The notes beneath the pieces are model-generated. The model worked only from the letters and a program-made list of their open reading frames with translations, was not told where the DNA came from and did not search any database. A program made the position numbers and the translations under genes. Shown piece after piece: positions 8,276-16,448 of a stretch of 34,040 nt of DNA. This stretch comes from Collinsella sp. GTDB taxonomy: Bacteria > Actinomycetota > Coriobacteriia > Coriobacteriales > Coriobacteriaceae. The stretch covers positions 1 through 34,040 of the forward strand of contig JAHAAK010000027.1 of NCBI GenBank assembly GCA_018376905.1. Reading direction: 5' to 3'. Within the stretch, counting starts at the first letter, position 1, and each line of letters begins with the position of its first letter.

Positions 8276-8613
8276 CGTGCTTCCTCCTGCTTTTTGATCT
8301 GTGCTTCCATGCGCTCGAGTTTGCCGGTCATGGTGTCGGTAAATCCGGGTCGAATATCGGCTTTGAGCACGACTTCGGTGCGGATGCCCTTGCTCGCCAA
8401 CACAAAGGTTGCGTCGCGCACGACCTGCATGACCTCGTCCCAGTCGCCCTCGATCTCGGTGAACATCGAGGTGGTGCGGTTGGGAAGGCCGCTCTCGCGA
8501 ATAACACGCACGACCTCGGCGACCTCGGCGGAGAGTTCATCGCCGGTGCCGCACGGGGCGATGGCCACAGCGACGAGCGTGTTCATGCCGGTATTGGTTG
8601 CGGGCTCGGACAT
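8272..8613 (-). CDS. Thiamin-binding protein, MTH1187/YkoF-like
   Basis: A 113-residue protein of the small ferredoxin-like family (MTH1187, formerly DUF77), related to the thiamin/HMP-binding protein YkoF. Visible hallmarks are the N-terminal strand VAVAIAPCGTGDELS, the region GLPNRTTSMFTEIEGDWDEVMQVVRDA and the ending GKLERMEAQIKKQ. Members bind thiamin or its pyrimidine part; whether this one buffers, delivers or aids uptake is unknown. It begins three bases after the thiM stop with GGAGG inside the thiM end, and overlaps thiE by four bases. Its place between two thiamin salvage enzymes, under a TPP riboswitch, supports the assignment. Confidence 0.85.
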   Translation of the reverse strand: MSEPATNTGMNTLVAVAIAPCGTGDELSAEVAEVVRVIRESGLPNRTTSMFTEIEGDWDEVMQVVRDATFVLASKGIRTEVVLKADIRPGFTDTMTGKLERMEAQIKKQEEAR

Positions 8614-8616
8614 GGC

Positions 8617-9456
8617 CTATGCCTCCTCGAGCTCGAGCTGGTTGTTGGCGATGTCTTGGGCGGTCGCGCGGTAGAGCTCGTCGATAAAGGCGACCTTAAA
8701 GCTTGCCGGGGCATCGGCGACAGCGGCGGCACGCGTGCCGGCAACGTTGTAGACCGCGGTGCCGCAGACTGCCGCCGTAAACGGATCGGTGACGCAGGCG
8801 TACACGGCCAGCACGCCGCCCTGCGAGCAGCCGCAGCCGGTGATCTTTGACATGAGCGGGCTGCCGCCGTGGGACTTGGCCACGGTCGTGCCGTCGGTGA
8901 TCAGGTCGACTTCGCCCGAGACCACTACGGCGCCGCCGGTGTAACGGGCGAGCGCCACGGCGGCATCGCGGGCGGCGTCGACCGTGTCGGTGGTATCGAC
9001 ACCGCGCACGCGGCTCAGATCGACCGCCTCGCCCTCAAGACCCCACAGGCCGGCGAGCGCGATGATCTCGGAGGCGTTGCCGCGCACGATGGCGGGCTTG
9101 TACTGCTTGAGCTCGTTTACCAGCTGGGTGCGCAGGCTGCCGATGCCCAGGCCCACCGGATCGAGCACCCAGGGCTTGCCGGCGTCGTGTGCCGCCTTGG
9201 CCGCGCGGGGAATCGTCTGCTCGTAGATGGGGAAGAGCGTGCCCATGTTGAGATAGATGGCGCCGCCGCCGGCAACGAGCGCCTCGCCCTCGTCGGGCAG
9301 ATAGACCATGGCGGCCGAACCGCCCACGGCGAGCTGCGCGTTGGCGACAAAGTCAATCGTCACCGTGTTGGTGATGGAGCCGGCCATTGGATTGGTGGCG
9401 CGAATCTCCTCCACGGCCTTGACCATATGCTGCTTAAGCTGTTCCGAATCAATCAC
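8617..9456 (-). CDS. thiM: Hydroxyethylthiazole kinase
   Basis: ThiM phosphorylates 5-(2-hydroxyethyl)-4-methylthiazole, salvaging the thiazole half of thiamin. The protein has 279 residues. Family features include NTVTIDFVANAQLAVGGSAAM, the WVLDPVG segment, RGNASEIIAL and the GCGCSQGG anion hole with the catalytic cysteine (ITGCGCS). I start it at GTG 9456 because AAGGAGG lies eight bases upstream; an in-frame ATG at 9570 would fall inside the TPP riboswitch and add 38 residues unlike the family. It is the first gene of the thiM, thiamin-binding protein, thiE operon. Confidence 0.92.
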   Translation of the reverse strand: MIDSEQLKQHMVKAVEEIRATNPMAGSITNTVTIDFVANAQLAVGGSAAMVYLPDEGEALVAGGGAIYLNMGTLFPIYEQTIPRAAKAAHDAGKPWVLDPVGLGIGSLRTQLVNELKQYKPAIVRGNASEIIALAGLWGLEGEAVDLSRVRGVDTTDTVDAARDAAVALARYTGGAVVVSGEVDLITDGTTVAKSHGGSPLMSKITGCGCSQGGVLAVYACVTDPFTAAVCGTAVYNVAGTRAAAVADAPASFKVAFIDELYRATAQDIANNQLELEEA

Positions 9457-9478
9457 TGCACATGCCTCCTTGGCATAG

Positions 9479-9508
9479 AAAAGGGGCGCTGTGCATAGAC
9501 AGCGCCCC
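9479..9508 (-). terminator. Rho-independent terminator of the TPP riboswitch
   Basis: A perfect 10-bp GC-rich stem (9483-9492 with 9499-9508) and a six-base loop, followed on the minus strand by TTTT. It lies between the aptamer and the thiM start, the expected place for an expression platform that ends transcription when TPP is bound. Confidence 0.85.
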
Positions 9509-9518
9509 TGCAAAGGCG

Positions 9519-9614
9519 GCATGCTCCCTACGCCAGCATTAACTGACAGGTTCAAAGGATTGGGCCCCATGCCCTCTCAGCCTTGTGGTTTGCACCGCCG
9601 GCACTCCCGCATCG
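9519..9614 (-). promoter_or_regulatory. TPP riboswitch (THI element)
   Basis: Read on the minus strand, the segment has the conserved TPP aptamer blocks in order: a GGGAGTGCC entry, GGCTGAGAGGG, then AACCTGTCAGTTAATGCTGG and CGTAGGGAGCAT. The ends ATGC (9609-9612) and GCAT (9521-9524) pair as P1. It is followed by a terminator hairpin and thiM, so high TPP should shut the operon off. The aptamer match is close to the classic consensus. Confidence 0.95.
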
Positions 9615-9639
9615 AATCTGTTGTTCCCTATACTAACGC

Positions 9640-9674
9640 ACCTGCCAAAAAGGGACAGGTTTATTTTGGCAGGT
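9640..9674. repeat. Inverted repeat between thi leader and HAD gene
   Basis: Exact 11-bp arms (9640-9650 and 9664-9674) flank a 13-base spacer that contains AGGGACAGG. The arms are ACCTGCCAAAA and its complement. It sits in the short divergent region where the promoters of the thi operon and the HAD gene must lie. It may be a regulator site or a REP-like intergenic palindrome; GGGACAGG next to A/T runs resembles such elements, but this was not searched. Confidence 0.5.
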
Positions 9675-9711
9675 CGTTACAATAGGTAGGACCGATACGA
9701 ATGGGGGCCTT

Positions 9712-10620
9712 ATGATAAAACTTGTGCTGACCGATATGGACGATACGCTGATTCCAGCCGGGCATGATGGCGCCAGCGACTACGCCATTGAGGGTATTCA
9801 TGCCATGCAGGCGGCGGGTCTGCACTTTGGTCCGGTTTCGGGTCGTCAGCCGTCCGCGATGGGCTGGATGTTCAAAAACCGTTCCGAGTGTTTTTCGACC
9901 GGTGCGTTTTGTAACGGCCAGGTGATGTTTGTCGACGGCGAGGTTGTTGCCTCCCGTGCGAGCGACAACGGTGCCCTCATGCGTCTTGCCGACTATCTTG
10001 AGCAAGAGACCGACGATACCTATCTGAAGGTCTATAGCCTGGGCGATGACTTTTGGGGCAACGATGCCTACTGCGTGACGAGCGATCCCGAGCGCGTGCG
10101 TCGCGCTATGGAGTCGGGCGGCAATGCGTGGCTCAAAGGCGAAGAGGCCCCGTGCCGTCCCGTCGTTGATGACGCGCCGGTGTTTAAGGCGAATATTTGG
10201 AGTGCTCGTTCGCGTGAGGAGCTCGCGGAGCTACGCGAGCGCGTTGCCGCTGAGGTGCCGGAACTCTCGCTTGTGTTTCCCAACAACCGAGTGCGCCTGT
10301 TCGACATCCTTCCGGCTGGTTGGGACAAGGGCTGCGCTGCGCTGGAGCTGGCGCGCGCTTTGGGCCTGACGCCCGACGAGGTGGCCGTATTTGGCGATTC
10401 CGATAACGACCTGCCCATGATCGGCGCCGTTCTCAACTCCGTTGCGGTCGCCAATGCCAACGAGGCCGTTACGGCTGCCGCGCGCTGGCATATCGGCGCT
10501 GCGGCAGACGATGCGGTCGCCGGGGCTCTGCATCAGATTGCCGCCTGCGCCGCGACGGGGGAGATGCCGCCGTTTATGCGCCAGGAGGGTGCGGCCGACG
10601 CGAATCTCGCGAACAGCTAA
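9712..10620 (+). CDS. HAD-superfamily hydrolase, Cof type
   Basis: Predicted cytosolic Mg-dependent phosphatase acting on a small phosphorylated metabolite. The 302-residue protein begins with the nucleophile motif LTDMDDTL (Asp8, acid/base Asp10), followed by motif II GPVSGRQP, a cap domain of about 100 residues (class IIB Cof/YidA style), the motif III lysine in GWDKGCAA and motif IV VFGDSDNDLPMIG. Its ATG follows GGGGG(C) and an AT-poor spacer. It is divergent from the thi operon and ends ten bases before the LysR gene, so these two are probably cotranscribed. The substrate cannot be told; a link to thiamin phosphates is possible only by position. Confidence 0.88.
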   Translation: MIKLVLTDMDDTLIPAGHDGASDYAIEGIHAMQAAGLHFGPVSGRQPSAMGWMFKNRSECFSTGAFCNGQVMFVDGEVVASRASDNGALMRLADYLEQETDDTYLKVYSLGDDFWGNDAYCVTSDPERVRRAMESGGNAWLKGEEAPCRPVVDDAPVFKANIWSARSREELAELRERVAAEVPELSLVFPNNRVRLFDILPAGWDKGCAALELARALGLTPDEVAVFGDSDNDLPMIGAVLNSVAVANANEAVTAAARWHIGAAADDAVAGALHQIAACAATGEMPPFMRQEGAADANLANS

Positions 10621-10630
10621 GGAGACAGCC

Positions 10631-11527
10631 ATGAAGCTCCAGCAGCTCAGATATGTCGTCAAAGTTGCCGAATGCGGCAGCATCACCGAGGCCTCGCGCC
10701 GGCTCTTTGTGTCGCAGCCTTCGATTACCGCGTCGATCCGCGATCTCGAAAACGAGATGGGTGTGCGCATCTTTGAGCGCACTAACAAGGGTGTCGTTGT
10801 ATCCGAGGAAGGCGAGACCTTCTTGGGCTACGCGCGACAGGTGCTTGACCAGGCCGATCTGCTCGAAGGTAAGTACAAGGGCGCATCCGAGCAGGTGCCG
10901 CATTTTAGTGTGAGCTGTCAGCATTATTCCTTTGCCGTCAACGCGTTTGTCGATGTGATCCGTGAGTTCGTTGCCGCGCGCTACGACTTTACCCTGCGCG
11001 AGGAGCAGACTCACGAGATTATCGAGGACGTCGCGCATATGAAAAGCGAACTCGGCATCCTGTACCTGTCCGAGCACAATCGCGAGGTCATCGAGCGCAT
11101 GCTGGCGGCCAACGAGCTCGTGTTCGAAGGGCTCTTCTGCGCCACACCGCACGTTTTTGTGTGTGCAGACCATCCGCTGGCGGGCCGCTCCAGCGTGACG
11201 CTCGAAGACCTCGAGGACTACCCATTTTTGTCCTATGAGCAGGGCAGCTACAACTCGTTTTACTATTCCGAGGAACTGACCTCGACGTTTGAGCGCCGCA
11301 AGAACATCCGCGTGCGCGACCGTGCGACGCTGTTCAACCTGGCTATGGGCCTTAACGGCTACACGGTGTGTTCGGGCGTGATTAGCCACGAACTCAACGG
11401 CCCCGGCATTATCTCGATTCCGCTCGATGTGGATGAGTACATGGAGATCGGCATCATCACGCGCAAGAACACGACGCTTACGCGCTACGGTCAAGCCTAT
11501 ATCGACGCGATCCGTCAGCATATCTAG
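10631..11527 (+). CDS. LysR-type transcriptional regulator
   Basis: A 298-residue DNA-binding regulator. The N-terminal winged helix reads LRYVVKVAECGSITEASRRLFVSQPSITASIRDLENEMG, the classic LysR pattern, and the rest is the two-lobed effector domain (about 90-298). ATG 10631 follows AAGGAGA with seven bases between. It sits ten bases behind the HAD gene and 155 bases before a MetE-like methyltransferase whose leader carries palindromes of LysR-box form. I infer it controls that gene; control of methionine genes by LysR proteins (MetR, CysB-like) is well known, but the effector here is unknown. Confidence 0.9.
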   Translation: MKLQQLRYVVKVAECGSITEASRRLFVSQPSITASIRDLENEMGVRIFERTNKGVVVSEEGETFLGYARQVLDQADLLEGKYKGASEQVPHFSVSCQHYSFAVNAFVDVIREFVAARYDFTLREEQTHEIIEDVAHMKSELGILYLSEHNREVIERMLAANELVFEGLFCATPHVFVCADHPLAGRSSVTLEDLEDYPFLSYEQGSYNSFYYSEELTSTFERRKNIRVRDRATLFNLAMGLNGYTVCSGVISHELNGPGIISIPLDVDEYMEIGIITRKNTTLTRYGQAYIDAIRQHI

Positions 11528-11573
11528 ACTGCTGCGTCCTGTACAGGTCAAATCTCTTCATGGCAGTCCCAAC

Positions 11574-11596
11574 TGATATAGGAAGCATCTATATCA
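11574..11596. promoter_or_regulatory. Candidate LysR-box upstream of MetE-like gene
   Basis: TGATATAG and its exact complement CTATATCA are separated by seven bases. Interrupted dyads of this size are typical of LysR-type regulator sites, and a LysR gene ends 46 bases upstream. It is followed by AT-rich TTATAAAC and TATATTTTAC segments that could hold the -10 box. Confidence 0.55.
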
Positions 11597-11628
11597 AACT
11601 GTTATAAACGTATATTTTACGATGACCA

Positions 11629-11642
11629 TATGAGCGCTCATA
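11629..11642. promoter_or_regulatory. 14-bp perfect palindrome in the MetE-like leader
   Basis: TATGAGC is followed directly by its complement GCTCATA, about 40 bases before the start codon. It could be an operator for a dimeric regulator, distinct from the dyad at 11574-11596. No ribosome binding site or coding function explains it. Confidence 0.45.
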
Positions 11643-11682
11643 CTCTGTCCCAGTAAAGCAACCGATGCAAAGGGAGATATCT

Positions 11683-12816
11683 ATGAGCACTTCGATTCAA
11701 CCGAACGCGCCGTTTCGCGCCGATATCGTCGGCAGTTTTCTTCGTCCGCAGGCTGTAAAGGATGCCCGTGCCGCCTATGTCGCGGGTAAACTCGACGCTT
11801 CCGGCCTTAAGGCCGTCGAGGACGAGGCCATCCGCGACTTAGTGGCCAAGCAGAAGGCTGCCGGCCTGCAGGTGATTACCGATGGCGAGTTTCGCCGCAG
11901 CTACTGGCACCTCGATTTTATGTGGGGACTCAACGGCATTGAGCGCCGCGCCTCGCGCACGGGCTACATGTTTCACGATGAGGAGACTACCGCCGACACC
12001 GCCGCGGTAACCGGTCCCATTAGCGGCGAGAACCATCCGTTCGTCGAGCACTTCAAATTTGTCAAGTCGCTCGAGGGTGAGGGCCAGATCGCGCGCCAGA
12101 CCATTCCGGCACCGATCCAGACGTTCTCCGAAGTCACACTCGACCGCTGTGATGGCCAGCAGGAGAGCCTGCGTGCCGTCTATAAGACCGACGAAGAGCT
12201 CGCCGATGCCATTGCCGCAGCATACCGCACCGTGATTGCCGACCTGTATGCCGCGGGCTGCCGCAACATCCAATTTGATGACTGCACCTGGGGCATCTAT
12301 TGCGATACCGACTTTGTGTCCAAGACCGGCATGAGTCCGGTTGACCTGCAAAAGGTGAGCGAGCTGGGCGTGGCGCTCAACAATGCTGCCATCGCGGGCA
12401 AGCCCGACGATCTGGTTATCAACACGCACGTGTGCCGCGGCAACTATCACTCCACGTATGCCTTCGAGGGTGGTTACGATCCCATTGCACCGTACCTGTT
12501 TGCGCACGAGGATGTCGACGCGTTCTACCTTGAGTTCGATACGCCGCGCGCCGGTGGCTTTGAGCCGCTCAAGTATGTTGCTCCCGGCAAGAAGGTCGTG
12601 CTGGGCCTGGTGACCACCAAGGCCGCTGAGCTCGAGGACGAGGACGTTATCGTCGAACGTATCCACGAGGCCGCAAAGTATGTGCCGCTCGAGAACCTGT
12701 ACCTGTCGCCCCAGTGCGGCTTTGCCAGCTGTGAGATTGGCAACAAACTGACCGAGGACGAACAGTGGGCAAAGATCGCGCTGGTCAAGCACATTTCCGA
12801 GCGCGTTTGGAAGTAA
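11683..12816 (+). CDS. MetE-like (YxjG/YxjH-type) methyltransferase
   Basis: Resembles the C-terminal catalytic half of cobalamin-independent methionine synthase, which transfers a methyl group to homocysteine. The 377-residue protein matches the short YxjG/YxjH type rather than full-length MetE (about 750 residues). Likely zinc ligands are visible: His and Cys in NTHVCRGN, Glu in YLEFDTP and Cys in SPQCGFAS. The substrate-handling segments FRADIVGSFLRP and ITDGEFRRSYWHLDF are also typical. I start it at ATG 11683, with AGGGAG seven bases upstream. The methyl donor for this short type is not settled; it is not certain that it uses folate. The upstream LysR gene and leader palindromes suggest regulation by sulfur amino acid status. 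Confidence 0.88.
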   Translation: MSTSIQPNAPFRADIVGSFLRPQAVKDARAAYVAGKLDASGLKAVEDEAIRDLVAKQKAAGLQVITDGEFRRSYWHLDFMWGLNGIERRASRTGYMFHDEETTADTAAVTGPISGENHPFVEHFKFVKSLEGEGQIARQTIPAPIQTFSEVTLDRCDGQQESLRAVYKTDEELADAIAAAYRTVIADLYAAGCRNIQFDDCTWGIYCDTDFVSKTGMSPVDLQKVSELGVALNNAAIAGKPDDLVINTHVCRGNYHSTYAFEGGYDPIAPYLFAHEDVDAFYLEFDTPRAGGFEPLKYVAPGKKVVLGLVTTKAAELEDEDVIVERIHEAAKYVPLENLYLSPQCGFASCEIGNKLTEDEQWAKIALVKHISERVWK

Positions 12817-12939
12817 CGTTACCGTTTGCAGGTGACAGCGCGCGCGAGACATGACGTATCACGTACAATGGTTCGGATCGTATCGTTCGGGCAGATTATC
12901 CGATATGCCTGATCGCCCTTCCATCATGAAAGGACTTCC

Positions 12940-14274
12940 ATGTCCCAATCCTCGACGCCCGCCGTCACCGATGCCATCTACGATGCATCGTCGCTCGGCC
13001 GCCCGCGCATGTTTGTGTTGGGTTTGCAACATATGTTTGCGATGTTCGGAGCCACGGTGCTCGTGCCCGTGCTCACCGGCCTTTCCGTTTCGGCGACGCT
13101 TCTGTTCGCCGGCATCGGCACGCTGCTGTTTCATTTTTTATCGCGCGGTAAGGTGCCCGCGTTTCTGGGCTCGTCGTTTGCCTTTATCGCGGGTTATGCC
13201 GCCATTGCACCCAACGGCGAGGCCGAGCTTTTGCCTTACGCTTGCCTGGGCGTTGCCTGCGCCGGCCTGCTCTATCCGGTGCTGGCGGCGCTGTTCCGCG
13301 CATTTGGCGCCAAGCGTGTCATGCGCTTCTTTCCGCCGGTGGTGACCGGTCCCATCGTCATTTCCATCGGCCTGATCCTGGCGAGCTCTGCCATTGCCAA
13401 CTGCCAGACCAACTGGCTTGTCGCCGTTATCGCTGTGGCCGTGATCGTCATCTGCAACATCTGGGGCCGCGGCATGGTCAAGATCGTGCCGATTTTGCTG
13501 GGCGTTGTGGTGAGCTATGCCGTTGCGGCCGCGTTGGGCGAGGTCGACTTCTCTGGCGTCGCAGCCGCCCCCTGGGTCGGTCTGCCCATCGTGTGGGACA
13601 ACACCGTGTTTGCGCTCTTTGGCCCGCAGTTCGATAGCGGTCTTGCCACGACGGCCATCATCACCATCATGCCGCTGGCCTTTGCAACCATGATTGAGCA
13701 CATTGGCGATATCTCCGCCATTGGCTCTACCTGCGAACGCAATTACATTGCCGATCCCGGTCTGCACCGTACCCTGCTCGGCGATGGCCTGGCGACCATC
13801 TTGGCATCGCTCTTTGGCGCCCCCGCCAACACTACGTATGGCGAGAACACCGGCGTGCTTGCGCTTACGCGCGTGTTCGACCCACGCGTGATTCGCATTG
13901 CCGCGTGCTGCGCCATTGTCCTCTCGTTCTGCCCCAAGTTCGCTGCGGTGATTGCCGCCATGCCGGCGTGCGTTATCGGCGGCGTGTCGCTCGTGCTCTA
14001 CGGCATGATCAGTGCCGTGGGCGTTCGCAACCTTATCGAAAACCAGATCGATTTCCAGAACAACCGCAATGTGCTGGTTGCGGCTCTGGTGCTCGTGCTT
14101 TCGCTCGGCATTGCCTACAGTACCGCCGGTGCCATCGTGCTGGAGCTGGGCGGCGTGACGATTTCGCTTTCGGGCCTTGCCGTGGGCTCGCTGGTGGGCA
14201 TTGTGCTCAACGCCATCCTGCCCGGTAATGACTTTGAGTTCGATACTTCCGAGCTTGAGGAGACTGCTGAATAG
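12940..14274 (+). CDS. uraA: Uracil permease, NCS2 family
   Basis: A proton-coupled nucleobase importer of the inner membrane, 444 residues with 12-14 hydrophobic helices. Key UraA segments are visible: LGLQHMFAMFGATVLVP near the start, FATMIEHIGDISAIG (helix 8 glutamate) and NTTYGENTGVLALTRV (helix 10 glutamate), the two acidic residues that contact uracil in the E. coli protein. ATG 12940 is preceded by AAAGGA at a good distance. It ends at a long bidirectional terminator and converges on an esterase gene. No PyrR-type attenuator was recognised in the 123-base region upstream. Xanthine transport is less likely because the uracil-type GEN motif is present. Confidence 0.88.
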   Translation: MSQSSTPAVTDAIYDASSLGRPRMFVLGLQHMFAMFGATVLVPVLTGLSVSATLLFAGIGTLLFHFLSRGKVPAFLGSSFAFIAGYAAIAPNGEAELLPYACLGVACAGLLYPVLAALFRAFGAKRVMRFFPPVVTGPIVISIGLILASSAIANCQTNWLVAVIAVAVIVICNIWGRGMVKIVPILLGVVVSYAVAAALGEVDFSGVAAAPWVGLPIVWDNTVFALFGPQFDSGLATTAIITIMPLAFATMIEHIGDISAIGSTCERNYIADPGLHRTLLGDGLATILASLFGAPANTTYGENTGVLALTRVFDPRVIRIAACCAIVLSFCPKFAAVIAAMPACVIGGVSLVLYGMISAVGVRNLIENQIDFQNNRNVLVAALVLVLSLGIAYSTAGAIVLELGGVTISLSGLAVGSLVGIVLNAILPGNDFEFDTSELEETAE

Positions 14275-14291
14275 TAGCTGCGTTCAGCCAA

Positions 14292-14339
14292 ATTAAAAAT
14301 GGCGTCCATGCGTATGTACGCGTGGACGCCATTTTTAAT
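14292..14339. terminator. Bidirectional terminator between uraA and esterase gene
   Basis: Exact 17-bp arms (14292-14308 with 14323-14339), A-rich on one side and T-rich on the other, with further pairing (GCGTA/TACGC) inside the loop. It follows uraA and overlaps the last codons and stop (14335) of the convergent esterase gene. Confidence 0.9.
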
Positions 14340-15048
14340 GCGTCAGTATCCAGTGGATGCCGCGCGCCATGCGCAGGTCAGTTTGGGCAAAGTGGTTGCC
14401 GGGGTTGAGCTCCAGCGTTGTTGGAATGTCACGCTCTATAAACAGCTCTTCCATCGCGTGCGTATCGTCGAGTACGTGCCGCATCATGCGGTTGGGCGTC
14501 TTGGTTTCCTTTTTACCGAGCGACAGATAGGCGGCGTCGGGCGTGGCTGTCATCGTGCGCTCGCGCGCGTAGTCGATAAAGCCGGGGAACCACAGCGACC
14601 CCGATGCACTTGCCGCGCGCTCAAAGACATCTGTTTGCCAAAGTGTCCACAGTGCAAAAAGACCCGCCAACGAGTAGCCGGCAACGCCGCGCCAGGCGGG
14701 CGGTTGCGGGAGCGATGATTCGGCCTGGGGGATTATCTGCTTCAACAACTCGTCAAGAAAACCAGCAGCCTGTCCACCAAAGGGCTCGGCATCTCGTATA
14801 GTTCCCTCACATTCCCAGGGGCTCAGCTCGCGATTCCAATCGAGCCCTCCAATGGCGACAAGGGTGAATGGCGGGCAGTCGAGCTCTCGGCAGCGCTCGT
14901 AGACTTCACTACCGTCGCCCATAACCACGGGGAGGTAGATGACGGGCGCGCCTTCCACACACTCTGAATAAACGGTTATCTGCTTATGATGCGCTTCCAA
15001 GGCAGGCTTCTCTCGGTGTTGTGATATTGACAGCCTCAATTGTCGCAC
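14335..15048 (-). CDS. Putative esterase, alpha/beta hydrolase fold
   Basis: Resembles the Fes/COG2819 family of serine esterases. The protein shows VIYLPVVMGDGSEVYERC near the N-terminus, VAIGGLDWNRELSPW, the nucleophile elbow GYSLAG and a late histidine in NPGNHFAQTDLR; an Asp for the triad is not certain. The start is uncertain. The longest form (237 residues) starts with GTG at 15048 without a ribosome binding site; a TTG about 18 codons downstream, just before HHKQITVYSE, better fits the family N-terminus and has GAGAG upstream. No signal peptide is evident. Substrate unknown; related proteins cleave siderophore esters, but no siderophore genes are nearby. Confidence 0.72.
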   Translation of the reverse strand: MRQLRLSISQHREKPALEAHHKQITVYSECVEGAPVIYLPVVMGDGSEVYERCRELDCPPFTLVAIGGLDWNRELSPWECEGTIRDAEPFGGQAAGFLDELLKQIIPQAESSLPQPPAWRGVAGYSLAGLFALWTLWQTDVFERAASASGSLWFPGFIDYARERTMTATPDAAYLSLGKKETKTPNRMMRHVLDDTHAMEELFIERDIPTTLELNPGNHFAQTDLRMARGIHWILTH

Positions 15049-15070
15049 GCTGGCACGGGGGCAGACGCTA

Positions 15071-15108
15071 AAAGAAAGGCGCGGAGCCGTTCGATGCGAC
15101 TCCGCGCC
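15071..15108 (-). terminator. Terminator of the NCS2 purine permease gene
   Basis: On the minus strand a perfect 9-bp stem (15100-15108 with 15078-15086), followed by TTTCTTTT. It lies about 30 bases after the permease stop codon. On the plus strand the stem is followed by a weaker T-rich run. Confidence 0.85.
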
Positions 15109-15137
15109 TTGTTGTTTTGCTTCGGCAGACTATGCCG

Positions 15138-16448
15138 TTACGCTACGAAGAAGTAGACGAGGAAGGCAAGGGCTGCGATCCACATGAGCGGCTTGATCTT
15201 GGAGGCCTCGCCCTTAAAGAGCGCGACGATCACGTAGGCGATAAAGCCCAGGCCAATGCCGGCAGAGATGGAGTAGGTGAAGGGCACGCCGGCGACAATC
15301 ATGAACGCCGGGAAACCCTGCGACACGTCGGACCAGTCGATCTCGGAGGCCTCGCTCATCATGAGGTGGCCGACGTAGACCAGAGCACCGCAGGTGGCGG
15401 CGCTGGAAACGATGGTGACGATGGGGGAGAAGAACGCGGCGAGAATGAACAACACGCCGGTGGTGACGGAGGTGAGGCCCGTGCGGCCACCGTCGGCAGC
15501 GCCAGAGGTGGACTCGACGAAGGTGGTGATGGAGGAGACGCCCATGAAACCGCCCACAGCAGCGGCGGCGGAGTCGACGATCAGGATCTCCTTGATATCC
15601 TCGACGTTGCCGTCGTCGGTGAGGAACTCGCCCTGCTTGGCCACGGCCATCGCGGTGCCCATGGTGTCGAAGAAGTCGCTCATGAGCAGCGAGAACGAGA
15701 TGACGAGGAGCGTGGGGTCGGTAAGGACCTTGACGATGGCGGGCACGCCGCCGGCGTCGGCGATGGGGCCACCGATGCTCGAGAAGTCGAGCGGGGCGAT
15801 GATACCGGTCGGAGCCTGGGTCACACCTAGGGGGATACCGGCGATGACGGCGACGACGATGCCGATGAGCAGCGAGCCGGGGACGTTGCGGCAGGCGAGG
15901 GCGACTGTCACCAGGATGGAGATGATGCCGACGATGAAGGTGGGGGAGGTGATGTCGCCCAGACCGACGAGTGTACCGGTGCCAGCGGTGATAATGCCGG
16001 CATCGCACAGGCCAATCATGGCGATGAACAGGCCCAGGCCCACCGAGATGGCGTGACGCAGGACAACCGGGATGGCGTCCATGATGGCCTCGCGCAGGCC
16101 ACAAAGCACGAGCAGCAAGATGACGATACCCTCGAGGAAGATGACGCTCATGGCCACGTGCCAGTCACCGCCGCAGACAGTGGTGGTGATTCCAGCGATC
16201 ATCGCGTTGACGCCTAAGCCCGACGCGCAGGCGAGCGGGCGGTTAGCGAAGATGCCCATGCAGATGGTCATGATGCCGGCGCCCAGGCAGGTGGCGCAGG
16301 CGAGCGCTCCCGCATCGATGCCAGCGCCCGAGAGCACCGCGGGGTTGACGGCGATGATGTAGGCCATCGCCAGGAATGTTGTCAGTCCAGCGCGGAGTTC
16401 GGTCCCGATTGTGGACTTGCGCTCACTGACGTGAAATAGTTCGTCCAT
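15138..16448 (-). CDS. Guanine/hypoxanthine-type permease (NCS2, AzgA/PbuG group)
   Basis: A 436-residue inner-membrane purine importer with many hydrophobic helices. The AzgA/PbuG signatures are clear: TELRAGLTTFLAMAYIIAVNPAVLS at the N-terminus, a middle segment FFDTMGTAMAVAKQ, and SSITTFVESTSGAADGGRTGLTSVTTG. I start it at ATG 16448 (MDELFHVSER) because AAGGAAAGGG lies upstream, rather than 19 codons earlier. It ends at a strong terminator. I saw no purine riboswitch in the region upstream. With uraA close by, the cell appears equipped to salvage both pyrimidine and purine bases. The exact base (guanine, hypoxanthine or adenine) cannot be read from sequence. Confidence 0.88.
   Translation of the reverse strand: MDELFHVSERKSTIGTELRAGLTTFLAMAYIIAVNPAVLSGAGIDAGALACATCLGAGIMTICMGIFANRPLACASGLGVNAMIAGITTTVCGGDWHVAMSVIFLEGIVILLLVLCGLREAIMDAIPVVLRHAISVGLGLFIAMIGLCDAGIITAGTGTLVGLGDITSPTFIVGIISILVTVALACRNVPGSLLIGIVVAVIAGIPLGVTQAPTGIIAPLDFSSIGGPIADAGGVPAIVKVLTDPTLLVISFSLLMSDFFDTMGTAMAVAKQGEFLTDDGNVEDIKEILIVDSAAAAVGGFMGVSSITTFVESTSGAADGGRTGLTSVTTGVLFILAAFFSPIVTIVSSAATCGALVYVGHLMMSEASEIDWSDVSQGFPAFMIVAGVPFTYSISAGIGLGFIAYVIVALFKGEASKIKPLMWIAALAFLVYFFVA

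Noticed and set aside
9457..9570. N-terminal extension of thiM to ATG 9570
   Set aside because: It would run through the terminator and into the TPP aptamer; GTG 9456 has a strong ribosome binding site.
13138..13767. 209-codon minus-strand frame inside uraA
   Set aside because: A His/Asp/Gly-rich shadow of a membrane protein gene, without a start signal.
15117..15830. 237-codon plus-strand frame opposite the purine permease
   Set aside because: A Gly/Asp/Glu/His-rich shadow typical of GC-rich DNA; the permease on the minus strand explains the conservation.
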